Source of the DNA: Roseisolibacter agri
Lineage (GTDB): Bacteria; Gemmatimonadota; Gemmatimonadetes; Gemmatimonadales; Gemmatimonadaceae
Direction of reading: 5' to 3'
Assembly (NCBI RefSeq): GCF_030159095.1
Contig: NZ_BRXS01000001.1
Coordinates: 930,001 to 994,000, forward strand
Length of the DNA stretch: 64,000 bases
Of the stretch, positions 41,746 through 49,927 are shown piece by piece. Made by a program: the position numbers and the translations under genes. Below the pieces are notes generated by a model, which was not told the DNA's origin, did not search any database, and worked only from the letters and a program-made list of their open reading frames with translations. Numbering within the stretch: position 1 is the stretch's first letter; each line of letters begins with the position of its first letter.

Positions 41746-43350
41746 CTGACCCGCCGCTCGCTCCTCTCCCGCGCCACGCCGCTCGCGCTGGCCGCCCTCG
41801 CCGCCGCGCCCTTCGGTTCGCGCGCCGGCGCGCAGACCATCCCCGTCGCCGACCAGGTGCTGCCGCGCCTGTGGACGGCCGGCATGGACAGCTCGCAGGT
41901 CGTGCCGCTCCTGCAGACGCTCACCGACTCGATCGGCCCGCGCCTCACCGGCACGCCGGGCATCCAGTCGGCGCACGACTGGCTCGTGAAGACCTACGCC
42001 GGCTGGGGCGTGCAGGCGAAGAACGAGCGCGTCGGCACCTGGAAGGGGTGGCGCCGCGGCCCGTCGCACGTCGACCTGATCGCGCCGCGCGTCCGCACGC
42101 TCGAGGGGACGATGCTGGCGTGGAGCCCGGGCACGAACGGCCGCGACGTCAGCGGCCCGGTCGTGATCCTTCCCGACGTCGCCGACAGCGCGGCGTTCGC
42201 GGCGTGGCTGCCGCAGGCGCGCGGCAAGTTCGTGCTCGTCTCGCAGCCGCACCCCACCTGCCGCGCCGACGACAGCTGGGAGCGTGCCGCGACGCCGCAG
42301 ACGCTCGCCCGCGTCCGGAAGGAGCGCGACTCGATCCGCACCGCGTGGACCGATCGCGTGCGCAAGACGGGCCTCAACCTCTCGCTCGGCACCGGCACGC
42401 TCGGGCTCGCGCTGGAGCGCGCGGGCGCGCTCGGCGTGGTCGCGTCGCTGTACCAGGGCGGCTGGGGCGTGAACAAGGTCTTCTACACGCGCAACGAGCG
42501 CGCGCCCGCGCTCGACCTGAGCTGCGAGGACTACACGCTCGTGTACCGCCTCGCGGAGCGCGGCCAGGGCCCGCAGCTGCGCGTGCGCGGCGACGCGCAG
42601 TTCACCGGCGAGGTGCCGACGTTCAACACGGTCGCGACCATCCGCGGCAGCGAGAAGCCCGACGAGTACGTCGTGCTCTCCGCGCACCTCGACTCGTGGG
42701 ACGCGGGCTCGGGCGCGACGGACAACGCGACCGGCACCGTCGTGATGGCGGAGGCGATGCGCCTGCTGGCGAAGGCCTATCCGCGCCCGAAGCGCACGAT
42801 CGTCGTCGGCCACTGGACGAGCGAGGAGCAGGGCCTCAATGGCTCGCGCGCGTTCGTCGAGGACCACCCCGAGGTGGTGAAGGGGCTGCAGGCGCTGTTC
42901 AACCAGGACAACGGCACGGGACGCATCGTCAACGTGTCGCCGTCGGGCCTGGTGGGCGCCGGCGAGGCGTGGGGCCGCTGGGCGTCGCGCCTGCCGAGCG
43001 AGCTCACGAATCAGATCCAGTACCGCTTCCCGGGCTCGCCGTCGGGTGGCGGCAGCGACAACGCGTCGTTCATCTGCGCGGGCGCGCCGGCGTTCGGCCT
43101 CGGCTCCGCGCCGTGGGACTACGGCACGTACACGTGGCACACCAACCGCGACACGTTCGACAAGATCTCGTTCGACGACGTGAAGGCCAACGCGACGCTG
43201 GTCGCGATGCTCGCGTACCTGGCGTCGGAGGATCCGCAGACGACGTCGCGCGAGCGCGCGGTGCGCATCGGCGACGTGGCGCGCGGGACCGCCGGCCAGT
43301 GGCCGACGTGCCAGAAGGCGATCCGCCGCTGGGCGGACTACACGCGCTGA
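41746..43350 (+). CDS. Tat-exported M28 peptidase with a likely CTG start
   Basis: A 534-residue peptidase if started at CTG 41746, giving (M)TRRSLLSRATPLALAALAAA, a twin-arginine-type signal. The next usable start, GTG 41857, would delete that signal. A PA-like domain spans about 90-250. The catalytic core has VVLSAHLDSWD (His near 314), SGATDNATGTVV (Asp), HWTSEEQGLNGS (Glu pair), NQDNGTG and TWHTNRDTFDKI (final His). The family releases N-terminal amino acids or dipeptides. It is the second secreted M28 enzyme in the window. A perfect 18-bp hairpin follows. Confidence 0.85.
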   Translation: MTRRSLLSRATPLALAALAAAPFGSRAGAQTIPVADQVLPRLWTAGMDSSQVVPLLQTLTDSIGPRLTGTPGIQSAHDWLVKTYAGWGVQAKNERVGTWKGWRRGPSHVDLIAPRVRTLEGTMLAWSPGTNGRDVSGPVVILPDVADSAAFAAWLPQARGKFVLVSQPHPTCRADDSWERAATPQTLARVRKERDSIRTAWTDRVRKTGLNLSLGTGTLGLALERAGALGVVASLYQGGWGVNKVFYTRNERAPALDLSCEDYTLVYRLAERGQGPQLRVRGDAQFTGEVPTFNTVATIRGSEKPDEYVVLSAHLDSWDAGSGATDNATGTVVMAEAMRLLAKAYPRPKRTIVVGHWTSEEQGLNGSRAFVEDHPEVVKGLQALFNQDNGTGRIVNVSPSGLVGAGEAWGRWASRLPSELTNQIQYRFPGSPSGGGSDNASFICAGAPAFGLGSAPWDYGTYTWHTNRDTFDKISFDDVKANATLVAMLAYLASEDPQTTSRERAVRIGDVARGTAGQWPTCQKAIRRWADYTR

Positions 43351-43372
43351 TCCCGGTCGACGCGGGATGACG

Positions 43373-43410
43373 GAAGCGGGCGGCGCACCACATGGTGCGC
43401 CGCCCGCTTC
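43373..43410. terminator. 18-bp perfect hairpin between convergent genes
   Basis: GAAGCGGGCGGCGCACCA (43373-43390) and its reverse complement (43393-43410) flank a 2-nt centre. It lies between the M28 stop (43350) and the nucleotidyltransferase stop (43414). Bidirectional terminator. Confidence 0.75.
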
Positions 43411-43413
43411 GCT

Positions 43414-44208
43414 TCACCGCCGCGCGGCGCCGAGCGCGCGGGGCACCACGACGCCCGGACGGCTCGGGTCGACCTCGTCCGACGTGGCGCGATGCTGGAG
43501 CGCGTGCAGCGCCTCGTGGTAGCCGTGCAGCGTGCCGACGTCGACGTAGGTCGCGCCGGCGCGGACGGCGCGGGCCGCGTTCCCCTCGGCCAGCCAGGCG
43601 TTGACCAGCGTGCCGACGTACTCGTCGGCGCGGTCGCGGCGCAGCCAGAGCGCGTGCAGCTCGGCGAGCATGCGGCCGGTGAGCTTGAACGCGCCCCATA
43701 CCCACTCGGTGCGCGGCGCGGGCTGTTTGACCTGGATCTCGACCACGCGATCGTGCGCGTCCGTGAGCACGGCGTCGAACACCTCGGGATGCGCGACCGG
43801 GAAGAGCAGGAACGAGAAGGCCCCGTCCGGGAGCGCGCGGAAGCCGTCGGCCGGGAACCAGATCGTGTCCGGCAGCCCCACCAGCACGTCGTCCGCGGGC
43901 GCGATGAACGGGAGCGCGCGGAAGAGCGCGTCGCAGAGCCCGGCCGGCTGCGGCTGCACGGTGAAGCAGACGTGCGCCGAGCAGGCGGCGCCACCGTAGT
44001 AGGCCAGGATGTCGGCCTTGCCAGGCGAGACCACGAAGCAGAGCCGCGTCGCGCCGCCGCGCACCATGCGCTCGACGAGGTACTCGCTCACGGCGCGCGG
44101 GCGCTCGGTCCCGTTCTCCATGCGACTGCCCACGGGCAGCAATTCCTTGGAGAAGGCGAGCGGCTGGATGCGCGAGCCGTGGCCCGCGGCTGGGACGATC
44201 CCCCACAT
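43414..44208 (-). CDS. sugar-1-phosphate nucleotidyltransferase
   Basis: A 264-residue nucleotidyltransferase. IVPAAGHGSRIQPLAFSKELLPVG is the NTP-binding signature of the glucose-1-phosphate thymidylyl/uridylyltransferase group. LVGLPDTIWFP has the metal-binding Asp, and EWVWGAFKLTG and GTLHGYHEALHAL complete the fold. It would activate a sugar phosphate for the glycan locus. It starts 2 nt after the CgeB-type glycosyltransferase on the same strand, forming a left-hand operon opposite the main cluster. The exact nucleotide and sugar are not determinable. Confidence 0.85.
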   Translation of the reverse strand: MWGIVPAAGHGSRIQPLAFSKELLPVGSRMENGTERPRAVSEYLVERMVRGGATRLCFVVSPGKADILAYYGGAACSAHVCFTVQPQPAGLCDALFRALPFIAPADDVLVGLPDTIWFPADGFRALPDGAFSFLLFPVAHPEVFDAVLTDAHDRVVEIQVKQPAPRTEWVWGAFKLTGRMLAELHALWLRRDRADEYVGTLVNAWLAEGNAARAVRAGATYVDVGTLHGYHEALHALQHRATSDEVDPSRPGVVVPRALGAARR

Positions 44209-44210
44209 GG

Positions 44211-45308
44211 TCAGGATCCGGCGTTCGTGCCGAGGACGCTCGGCGAGGCGGCGGCTTCGAGCGCGGCGATCAGCTCCGCCGCGCGGTGGTCGGCGGTGTG
44301 CTCGTCCAGCGTGCGCTCGCGCGCGCGCCGCGCGATGGCCGTCAGCTCCCCGTCGTCGCGCTCGAGGGCGCGCAGCGCGTCGTCCGCGCCGGTCGCCACG
44401 AGGATCTCCGTCCCAGGCGTGTAGAACGCCTCCAGGCCGTCCCACGCGTCCGTGAGGATGGGAACGCCGCACGCGGCGGCCTCGAAGAGGCGGCCCGACG
44501 GGCACCAGCCCATGCTGGCCATCGCGCGGCGCGTGACGTTCAGCGTGAGGCGGCTGGACGCGTAGAACGCGGGATGGTCGGCCGGCGGCAGGTGCTGCAG
44601 GTACCAGAGGTTCGGCGTCCACGGGAAGTCGGGTGGATACTGCGACCCGGCGAGCACGAAGCGACGCTGCGGGGACGCGCGCGCCGGCTGGAGGAGAAGC
44701 GCATCGACGTCGGTCTGCCGATCTGCGGCGTACGTACCGATGTACGACAGGTCGCAGCGCCAGTCGTCGCGCGGCGGCGCGGGGCGGTGCGCGTCCGGGT
44801 CGACGCTTCCATAGAGCGGCACGACGCGCCGCGCGCCGAGCCGCGCGCGCAGAGCCGCGAGCGCGCGCCCGCCCGTGTAGCTGAGCACGAGGTCGAAGTC
44901 GCCGAGGCCGTGCGCGGGCAGATACGCGACCGCCTCGCCGTCGTCGAGACGCGCGAGCGTGACCGGCGTGTCGAGGTCGTAGAACGCGCGCACGACGTGC
45001 GGCGTCTCGAGCACGAGCGCGCACGCGGCCGTCGCGTCCGCGCAGTACGACGTGACGATCGCGACATCCGCGCGGGCGAGCGCCGCGCGCGCCGCCGGAC
45101 GTATGGATTCCCAATCATTGTAAAGCACGAGCTCCCCGCGCGGCAGCGCCCGCAGGTCGCGATGCGCGGCATAGTAGGGCACGTCGCGCTCGAAGAAGTC
45201 GGCGCGGTGGCCGGCGCGCGCGAGGGCGTGCAGCAGTGCACGCCAGAGCGTGGCATGCCCGTTTCCCCAGGACGAGCTCACGCTGAGGCCGAAGACGACG
45301 ATCCGCAT
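44211..45308 (-). CDS. CgeB-type glycosyltransferase
   Basis: A 365-residue GT-B enzyme. FGLSVSSSWGNGHATLWRALL opens the fold, RRFVLAGSQYPPDFPW starts the second domain, and GRLFEAAACGVPILTDAWDGLEAFY is the Glyco_trans_1_2 (CgeB) donor-site signature. It is a close paralogue of the enzyme at 53302 on the other side of the divergent region, sharing SSWGNGHAT, FYDLDTPVTLA and SRLTLNVTRRAMASMGW-like blocks. The start MRIVVFGLS was chosen over a longer upstream ATG (45362), because the longer form adds 18 atypical residues. It heads the leftward two-gene operon. Confidence 0.85.
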   Translation of the reverse strand: MRIVVFGLSVSSSWGNGHATLWRALLHALARAGHRADFFERDVPYYAAHRDLRALPRGELVLYNDWESIRPAARAALARADVAIVTSYCADATAACALVLETPHVVRAFYDLDTPVTLARLDDGEAVAYLPAHGLGDFDLVLSYTGGRALAALRARLGARRVVPLYGSVDPDAHRPAPPRDDWRCDLSYIGTYAADRQTDVDALLLQPARASPQRRFVLAGSQYPPDFPWTPNLWYLQHLPPADHPAFYASSRLTLNVTRRAMASMGWCPSGRLFEAAACGVPILTDAWDGLEAFYTPGTEILVATGADDALRALERDDGELTAIARRARERTLDEHTADHRAAELIAALEAAASPSVLGTNAGS

Positions 45309-45601
45309 GCACGTGGCGCGTGCAAGCTTCGCGCACGGCGCGCGTGAATCGGCGACGTTCATCTACATACGCTCGAAAGCGCGTGCCATTGGATCGCAAG
45401 CACGTGCTTCCCATTACTGCGATCCCAAGGAATCGGCAACGTAAGTAGATGCATGGCGTCCGAATTGCACGCGTGCCGACGAACTCGTGCCCTCGATGCG
45501 CCGCAGTCGGACGGCGACGTCGCGATCGGCACCTTCGCACCCCGGCCGCGCGCCTGCATCGCCCACACGGCGCGGCAGCGCGGGGCCCGAACGGGAGGCA
45601 C
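45309..45601. promoter_or_regulatory. divergent promoter region of the glycan locus with nested inverted repeats
   Basis: This 293-bp gap is noticeably less GC-rich between 45355 and 45455. An outer repeat TTCATCTACATACG (45358-45371) is mirrored, 12 of 14, by CGTAAGTAGATGCA (45440-45453). An inner repeat GGATCGCA (45391-45398) is mirrored by TGCGATCC (45418-45425). The centre holds the palindrome AAGCACGTGCTT (45398-45409). TA(A/T)GTAGATG faces outward on both strands and could be two -10 boxes. Rightward, CTGCGA-18-TAAGTA is a plausible promoter. Confidence 0.6.
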
Positions 45602-46741
45602 ATGGGTCAGCACATCCTGATCACCGGCGGCGCCGGATTCATCGGCTCGCACCTGGCGGACGAGCTGCTGCGCGCCGGGCATCGCGTGCGCGCGCTCGAC
45701 AGCCTGTTGCCGCAGGTGCACGGCGCCGCCGGCGAGGCCGGCCGCCGGCCCGAGTACCTGCACGCCGACGTGGAGCTGCAGGTGGGAGACGTCCGCGATC
45801 CGGCTGCGGTGCGACGTGCGCTCGACGGCGTCGACGCGGTCTTTCACCTCGCGGCAGCGGTCGGGGTCGGACAGAGCATGTACGAGATCGCCCAGTACAC
45901 CGACGTCAACAACATGGGGACCGCGGTGCTGCTCGAGGCGATCGTGGCCCGCGGGCGCACGGCGCCGCTGCAGCGGCTCGTCGTCGCGTCCAGCATGTCG
46001 CTCTACGGCGAGGGACTCTACCGCGCGCCTGACGGCGCGCTCGTCACCGACGTGGAGCGGACCCGCGAGCAGCTCGTGGCCGGCGACTGGGAGCCGCGCG
46101 ATGCGCAGGGCCGGCCGCTCGAGCCGCTCCCGACGCCGGAGACCAAGCCACCGTCGCTCGCGAGCGTCTACGCGCTGTCGAAGTACGACCAGGAGCGGAT
46201 GTGCCTGATGGTGGGGCGCGCCTACGGCATCCCGACCGTGGCGCTGCGCTTCTTCAACGTGTTCGGGACGCGGCAGGCGCTGTCGAACCCGTACACCGGC
46301 GTGCTCGCGATCTTCGCGTCGCGCTACCTCAACGATCGCGCGCCCATGGTCTTCGAGGACGGCCTGCAGCAGCGCGACTTCGTGAGCGTCTACGACGTCG
46401 CGCGCGCGTGCCGGCTCGCGCTGGAGGCGCCGGACGCCGACGGGCAGGTCTTCAACGTCGGCAGCGGCCGGCGCTACTCCATCCGCGAGATCGCCGAGCG
46501 GATGGCGAGCGCGCTGGGCAAGGGGTACGTCGCGCCGGAGATCACCGGCCGCTACCGGGTCGGCGACATCCGCCACTGCGTCGCCGACGTCGCGCGCGCG
46601 CGCGACGTGCTGGGCTACGCGCCCGCCGTGCCGCTCGAGGACGGGCTCGTGGAGCTCGCCGAGTGGCTGGAGGGGCAGACGGCCGCCGACCGGGTTGCCG
46701 AGGCGAGCGCGGAGCTGGCCGCGCGGGGGCTGACCGTATGA
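45602..46741 (+). CDS. NAD-dependent nucleotide-sugar epimerase/dehydratase
   Basis: A 379-residue extended SDR. LITGGAGFIGSHLADELLRAGH is the NAD loop, VFHLAAAVGVGQSMYEIAQYTDVNN follows, VVASSMSLYGEG is the Ser region and VYALSKYDQERM the Tyr/Lys pair. RFFNVFGTRQALSNPYTGVLAIF and RDFVSVYDVARA are typical of UDP-glucose 4-epimerase and dTDP-L-rhamnose 4-epimerase-like proteins. The long DGALVTDVERTREQL insert favours the latter group, with moderate confidence. It is first in the rightward operon and overlaps the next gene by ATGA. Confidence 0.82.
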   Translation: MGQHILITGGAGFIGSHLADELLRAGHRVRALDSLLPQVHGAAGEAGRRPEYLHADVELQVGDVRDPAAVRRALDGVDAVFHLAAAVGVGQSMYEIAQYTDVNNMGTAVLLEAIVARGRTAPLQRLVVASSMSLYGEGLYRAPDGALVTDVERTREQLVAGDWEPRDAQGRPLEPLPTPETKPPSLASVYALSKYDQERMCLMVGRAYGIPTVALRFFNVFGTRQALSNPYTGVLAIFASRYLNDRAPMVFEDGLQQRDFVSVYDVARACRLALEAPDADGQVFNVGSGRRYSIREIAERMASALGKGYVAPEITGRYRVGDIRHCVADVARARDVLGYAPAVPLEDGLVELAEWLEGQTAADRVAEASAELAARGLTV

Positions 46742-47865
46742 GACGCGCGCGCGAACTGACGGACCGGACGGCGCAGGACCGGACGGTGGCGGACCTCTCG
46801 CGCGCCGTCGGCGACGGACCGGTGCTGATCACCGGCGGTGCGGGCTTCGTCGGCTGCAACGTCGCCGACCGGCTGCTGCGCGCCGGGCGCGAGGTCGTCG
46901 TGCTCGACAACCTGTCGCGCGCCGGCGTCGACCGGAACCTCGCATGGCTGCGCGCGACGCACGGCGACCGGGTGCGCGCGATAGTGGCCGACGTGCGCGA
47001 CGGCGACGCCGTCGTGCGGGCGGCGCGCGACGCGGCGGCCGTGTTCCACTTCGCCGCGCAGGTGGCGGTCACGACCTCGCTCGTCGATCCGGTGGACGAC
47101 TTCGAGGTCAACGCGCGCGGCACGCTCAACCTGCTGGAGGCGCTGCGCGAGCGGAGCGACCCGCCGCCGCTGCTCTTCACCAGCACCAACAAGGTCTACG
47201 GCGATCTCGCCGACGTGGCGATCGGGATCGACGGGCGCCGCTACGGGCCGGTCGACGCCGACGTCGCGGCGTACGGGGTGGGGGAGGCCCGCCGCCTCGA
47301 CTTCCACAGCCCGTACGGCTGCAGCAAGGGCACCGCCGACCAGTACGTGCTCGACTACGCGCGCTCGTACGGCCTGCGCGCGGTCGTCTTCCGCATGAGC
47401 TGCATCTACGGCCCACACCAGTTCGGGACCGAGGACCAGGGGTGGGTCGCGCACTTCCTGATCCGCGCGATCGAGGGGCGGCCGATCGTGCTGTACGGCG
47501 ACGGCATGCAGGTGCGCGACGTCCTGTACGTCGACGACCTGGTGGACGCGATGCTGCGCGCCGTCGGCCACGTGGACGAGCTGGCGGGGCGCGCCTTCAA
47601 CATCGGCGGCGGGCCCGCGAACACGACGTCGCTCGTCGAGCTCGTGGAGCGCATCGCGGTGCTGCGCGGGGAGGCGCCGTCGGTGACCTTCGACGAGTGG
47701 CGCACGGGTGACCAGCGCTACTACGTCTCGGACGTGCGCGCCTTCGCGGCCGCGACGGGCTGGACGCCGCGCACGGGCGTGGCCGACGGGGTCGAGCGGC
47801 TGTACGCCTGGCTGGTGGAGTCGCGCGCCGGTGCGCCGGCGCTGCACGCGGGAGCGGCCGCGTGA
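46738..47865 (+). CDS. CDP-paratose 2-epimerase-like SDR
   Basis: A 375-residue extended SDR. LITGGAGFVGCNVADRLLRAG is the NAD loop, VFHFAAQVAVTTSLVDPVDDFEVN the second motif, and FTSTNKVYGDL the TNKVYG signature of tyvelose/paratose epimerases. HSPYGCSKGTADQYVLDYARS and FRMSCIYGPHQFGTEDQGWVAHF strongly match that family. It would epimerise C2 of a nucleotide-activated dideoxy- or related hexose. ATGA overlap upstream and GTGA overlap downstream tie it to the operon. Actual substrate is uncertain because no paratose pathway is seen nearby. Confidence 0.82.
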   Translation: MRRARELTDRTAQDRTVADLSRAVGDGPVLITGGAGFVGCNVADRLLRAGREVVVLDNLSRAGVDRNLAWLRATHGDRVRAIVADVRDGDAVVRAARDAAAVFHFAAQVAVTTSLVDPVDDFEVNARGTLNLLEALRERSDPPPLLFTSTNKVYGDLADVAIGIDGRRYGPVDADVAAYGVGEARRLDFHSPYGCSKGTADQYVLDYARSYGLRAVVFRMSCIYGPHQFGTEDQGWVAHFLIRAIEGRPIVLYGDGMQVRDVLYVDDLVDAMLRAVGHVDELAGRAFNIGGGPANTTSLVELVERIAVLRGEAPSVTFDEWRTGDQRYYVSDVRAFAAATGWTPRTGVADGVERLYAWLVESRAGAPALHAGAAA

Positions 47866-48878
47866 CCACGAGCCTCGAGCGTGCCGCGTGGGGCGTCCGG
47901 CGCGGCGACGCCGCGGGCGCGTCCGCGCGTGCTTGCGTGCTGACCGCGCCGGGAGTGGTGGAGCTGCGCGCGGTCGAGGCGCCCGCGCCCGGCCCGGGCC
48001 AGGTGCGCGTGGCGCTGGAGGGCAGCGGCGTGTGCGCGTCCAACCTGCCGCTGTGGGAGGGGCGCGAGTGGTTCACCTACCCCGCGGCCCCCGGCGCGCC
48101 CGGGCACGAGGGATGGGGCGTGATCGACGCGCTGGGCGACGGCGTGCGCGGGCTGCGCGTCGGGCAGCGGGTGGCCGCGCTGTCGTACGCCGCCTACGCC
48201 ACGCACGACGTCGCCGCGGCCGACCACGTGGTGCCGCTGCCCGACGCGCTCACGGGCCGGCCGTTCCCCGGCGAGCCGCTGGGGTGCGCGTTCAACATCG
48301 CCCGGCGCGCCGGCATCGAGGCCGGGCAGGACGTCGCCATCGTCGGTGTCGGCTTCCTCGGCGCGCTGCTCTGCCGCCTGGCCGCCGACGCGGGCGCGCG
48401 CGTGATCGCCGTCTCGCGCCGGCCGTTCGCGCTCGACGTGGCGCGGCAGTTCGGCGCGCACGAGCTGGTGCCGATGGACGATCACTGGCGCGTGATCGAG
48501 CGTGTGAAGGCGCTGACCGCGGGCGCCATGTGCGCCCGCACGATCGAGTGCGTCGGGCTCCAGTGGCCGCTCGACCTGGCGGGCGAGCTCACGGCGGAGC
48601 GCGGGCGGCTGGTCGTGGCCGGCTTCCACCAGGACGGACCGCGGCAGGTCAACATGTTCCTCTGGAACTGGCGCGGGCTGGACGTGATCAACGCGCACGA
48701 GCGCGACCCGCGCGCGTACGTCGCGGGCATCCGCGAGGCGGTCGAGGCGGTGGCCGCGGGGCGGCTCGATCCCGATCCGCTCTACACGCACCGCCATCCG
48801 CTCGACGGGCTGGCCGCGGCGTTCGAGGCGACGCGCAGGCGCCCCGACGGGTTCCTCAAGGCGCTGGTGACCGCATGA
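47862..48878 (+). CDS. zinc-type alcohol dehydrogenase family (MDR) oxidoreductase
   Basis: A 338-residue medium-chain dehydrogenase. GSGVCASNLPLWEGR holds the Cys that is the catalytic zinc ligand in the family, APGHEGWGVIDALGDGV the His-Glu pair, and DVAIVGVGFLGALLCRLAADAGA the NAD-binding GxGxxG. The four-Cys structural-zinc loop is absent, as in sorbitol/threonine-dehydrogenase-like short versions. It likely oxidises or reduces a sugar or polyol in the glycan pathway, paired with the following Gfo/Idh/MocA gene. GTGA and ATGA overlaps on both sides. Confidence 0.85.
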   Translation: MTTSLERAAWGVRRGDAAGASARACVLTAPGVVELRAVEAPAPGPGQVRVALEGSGVCASNLPLWEGREWFTYPAAPGAPGHEGWGVIDALGDGVRGLRVGQRVAALSYAAYATHDVAAADHVVPLPDALTGRPFPGEPLGCAFNIARRAGIEAGQDVAIVGVGFLGALLCRLAADAGARVIAVSRRPFALDVARQFGAHELVPMDDHWRVIERVKALTAGAMCARTIECVGLQWPLDLAGELTAERGRLVVAGFHQDGPRQVNMFLWNWRGLDVINAHERDPRAYVAGIREAVEAVAAGRLDPDPLYTHRHPLDGLAAAFEATRRRPDGFLKALVTA

Positions 48879-49927
48879 GCGACGCGACGCTGCAGCTCGC
48901 GACGCCGAGCCTCGCGCCGCCGCGCGCGACGCCTCCGCGCCTGGGCTTCCTCGGCACCGGTTGGATCGGGCGTCATCGGATGCAGGCCATCGCGGCGGAC
49001 GGCTGCGCGACCGTCGCCGCCATCGCCGACGCCTCGCCCGACGCGGCCGCGCAGGCGGCGGACGCCGTACCCGGTGCGTGCGTGGTCGGATCGCTGGACG
49101 CGCTGCTGGATCTCGAGCTGGACGGCCTCGTGATCGCGACGCCGAGCGCGTTGCACGCGCCGCAGGCCATCGCGGCGCTGGAGCGCGGATGCGCGGTGTT
49201 CTGCCAGAAGCCGCTCGCGCGCACCGCCGCCGAGTCGCGCCGCGTGGTGGATGCGGCGCGCGCCGCCGACCGGCTGCTGGGCGTCGACCTCTCGTACCGC
49301 CACACGGCCGGCGCGCGCGCGGTGCGCGACCTGGTGCGGGAGGGCGCGCTCGGCGCGGTGTACGCGGTGGACCTCGTGTTCCACAACGCGTACGGACCGG
49401 ACAAGGCGTGGTTCCGCGATCCCGCGCTCGCCGGCGGCGGGTGCGTCATCGACCTCGGCATCCACCTCGTCGATCTCGCGCTGTGGACGCTCGGGTGGCC
49501 CGCGGTGCGTCGCGTCGACGGACGGCTGTACGCGCAGGGCCGCGCGCTCGCGGACCCCGCGCGTCAGGTCGAGGACCACGCGGTCGCGACGCTCGAGCTG
49601 GCGACCGGCGCCACCGTGCGCCTCGCCTGCTCCTGGCACCTGAGCGCCGGACAGGACGCGGTGATCGAGGCCGCGTTCTACGGCACCGAGGGCGGCGCCG
49701 CGCTTCGCAACGTGGACGGGTCGTTCTACGACTTCGTCGCGCAGCGCTTCCGCGGCACCGCGCGCGCGACGCTGGCCGAGCCGCCCGATGCGTGGGGCGG
49801 GCGCGCGGCCGTCGCGTGGGCGCGCGCGCTCGCCTCCGGCGCTCGGTTCGATCCCGACGTCGAGCGGATCGTCGAGGTCGCGGCCGCGCTCGACGGCATC
49901 TACGGCCGCGCGGAGGTGGGACCGTGA
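48875..49927 (+). CDS. Gfo/Idh/MocA family oxidoreductase
   Basis: A 350-residue NAD(P)-dependent sugar oxidoreductase. LGFLGTGWIGRHRMQAIAADG is the Rossmann loop, GLVIATPSALHAPQAIAALERG the ATP(S/N)xxH motif, and FCQKPLARTAAESRRVV carries the EKP-equivalent (here QKP) lysine. GGCVIDLGIHLVDLALWTLG has the catalytic Asp/His. The usual Glu of EKP is Gln, a tolerated variation. It probably acts on a nucleotide sugar or inositol-like intermediate with the upstream alcohol dehydrogenase. GTGA overlap with the next gene. Confidence 0.87.
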   Translation: MSDATLQLATPSLAPPRATPPRLGFLGTGWIGRHRMQAIAADGCATVAAIADASPDAAAQAADAVPGACVVGSLDALLDLELDGLVIATPSALHAPQAIAALERGCAVFCQKPLARTAAESRRVVDAARAADRLLGVDLSYRHTAGARAVRDLVREGALGAVYAVDLVFHNAYGPDKAWFRDPALAGGGCVIDLGIHLVDLALWTLGWPAVRRVDGRLYAQGRALADPARQVEDHAVATLELATGATVRLACSWHLSAGQDAVIEAAFYGTEGGAALRNVDGSFYDFVAQRFRGTARATLAEPPDAWGGRAAVAWARALASGARFDPDVERIVEVAAALDGIYGRAEVGP

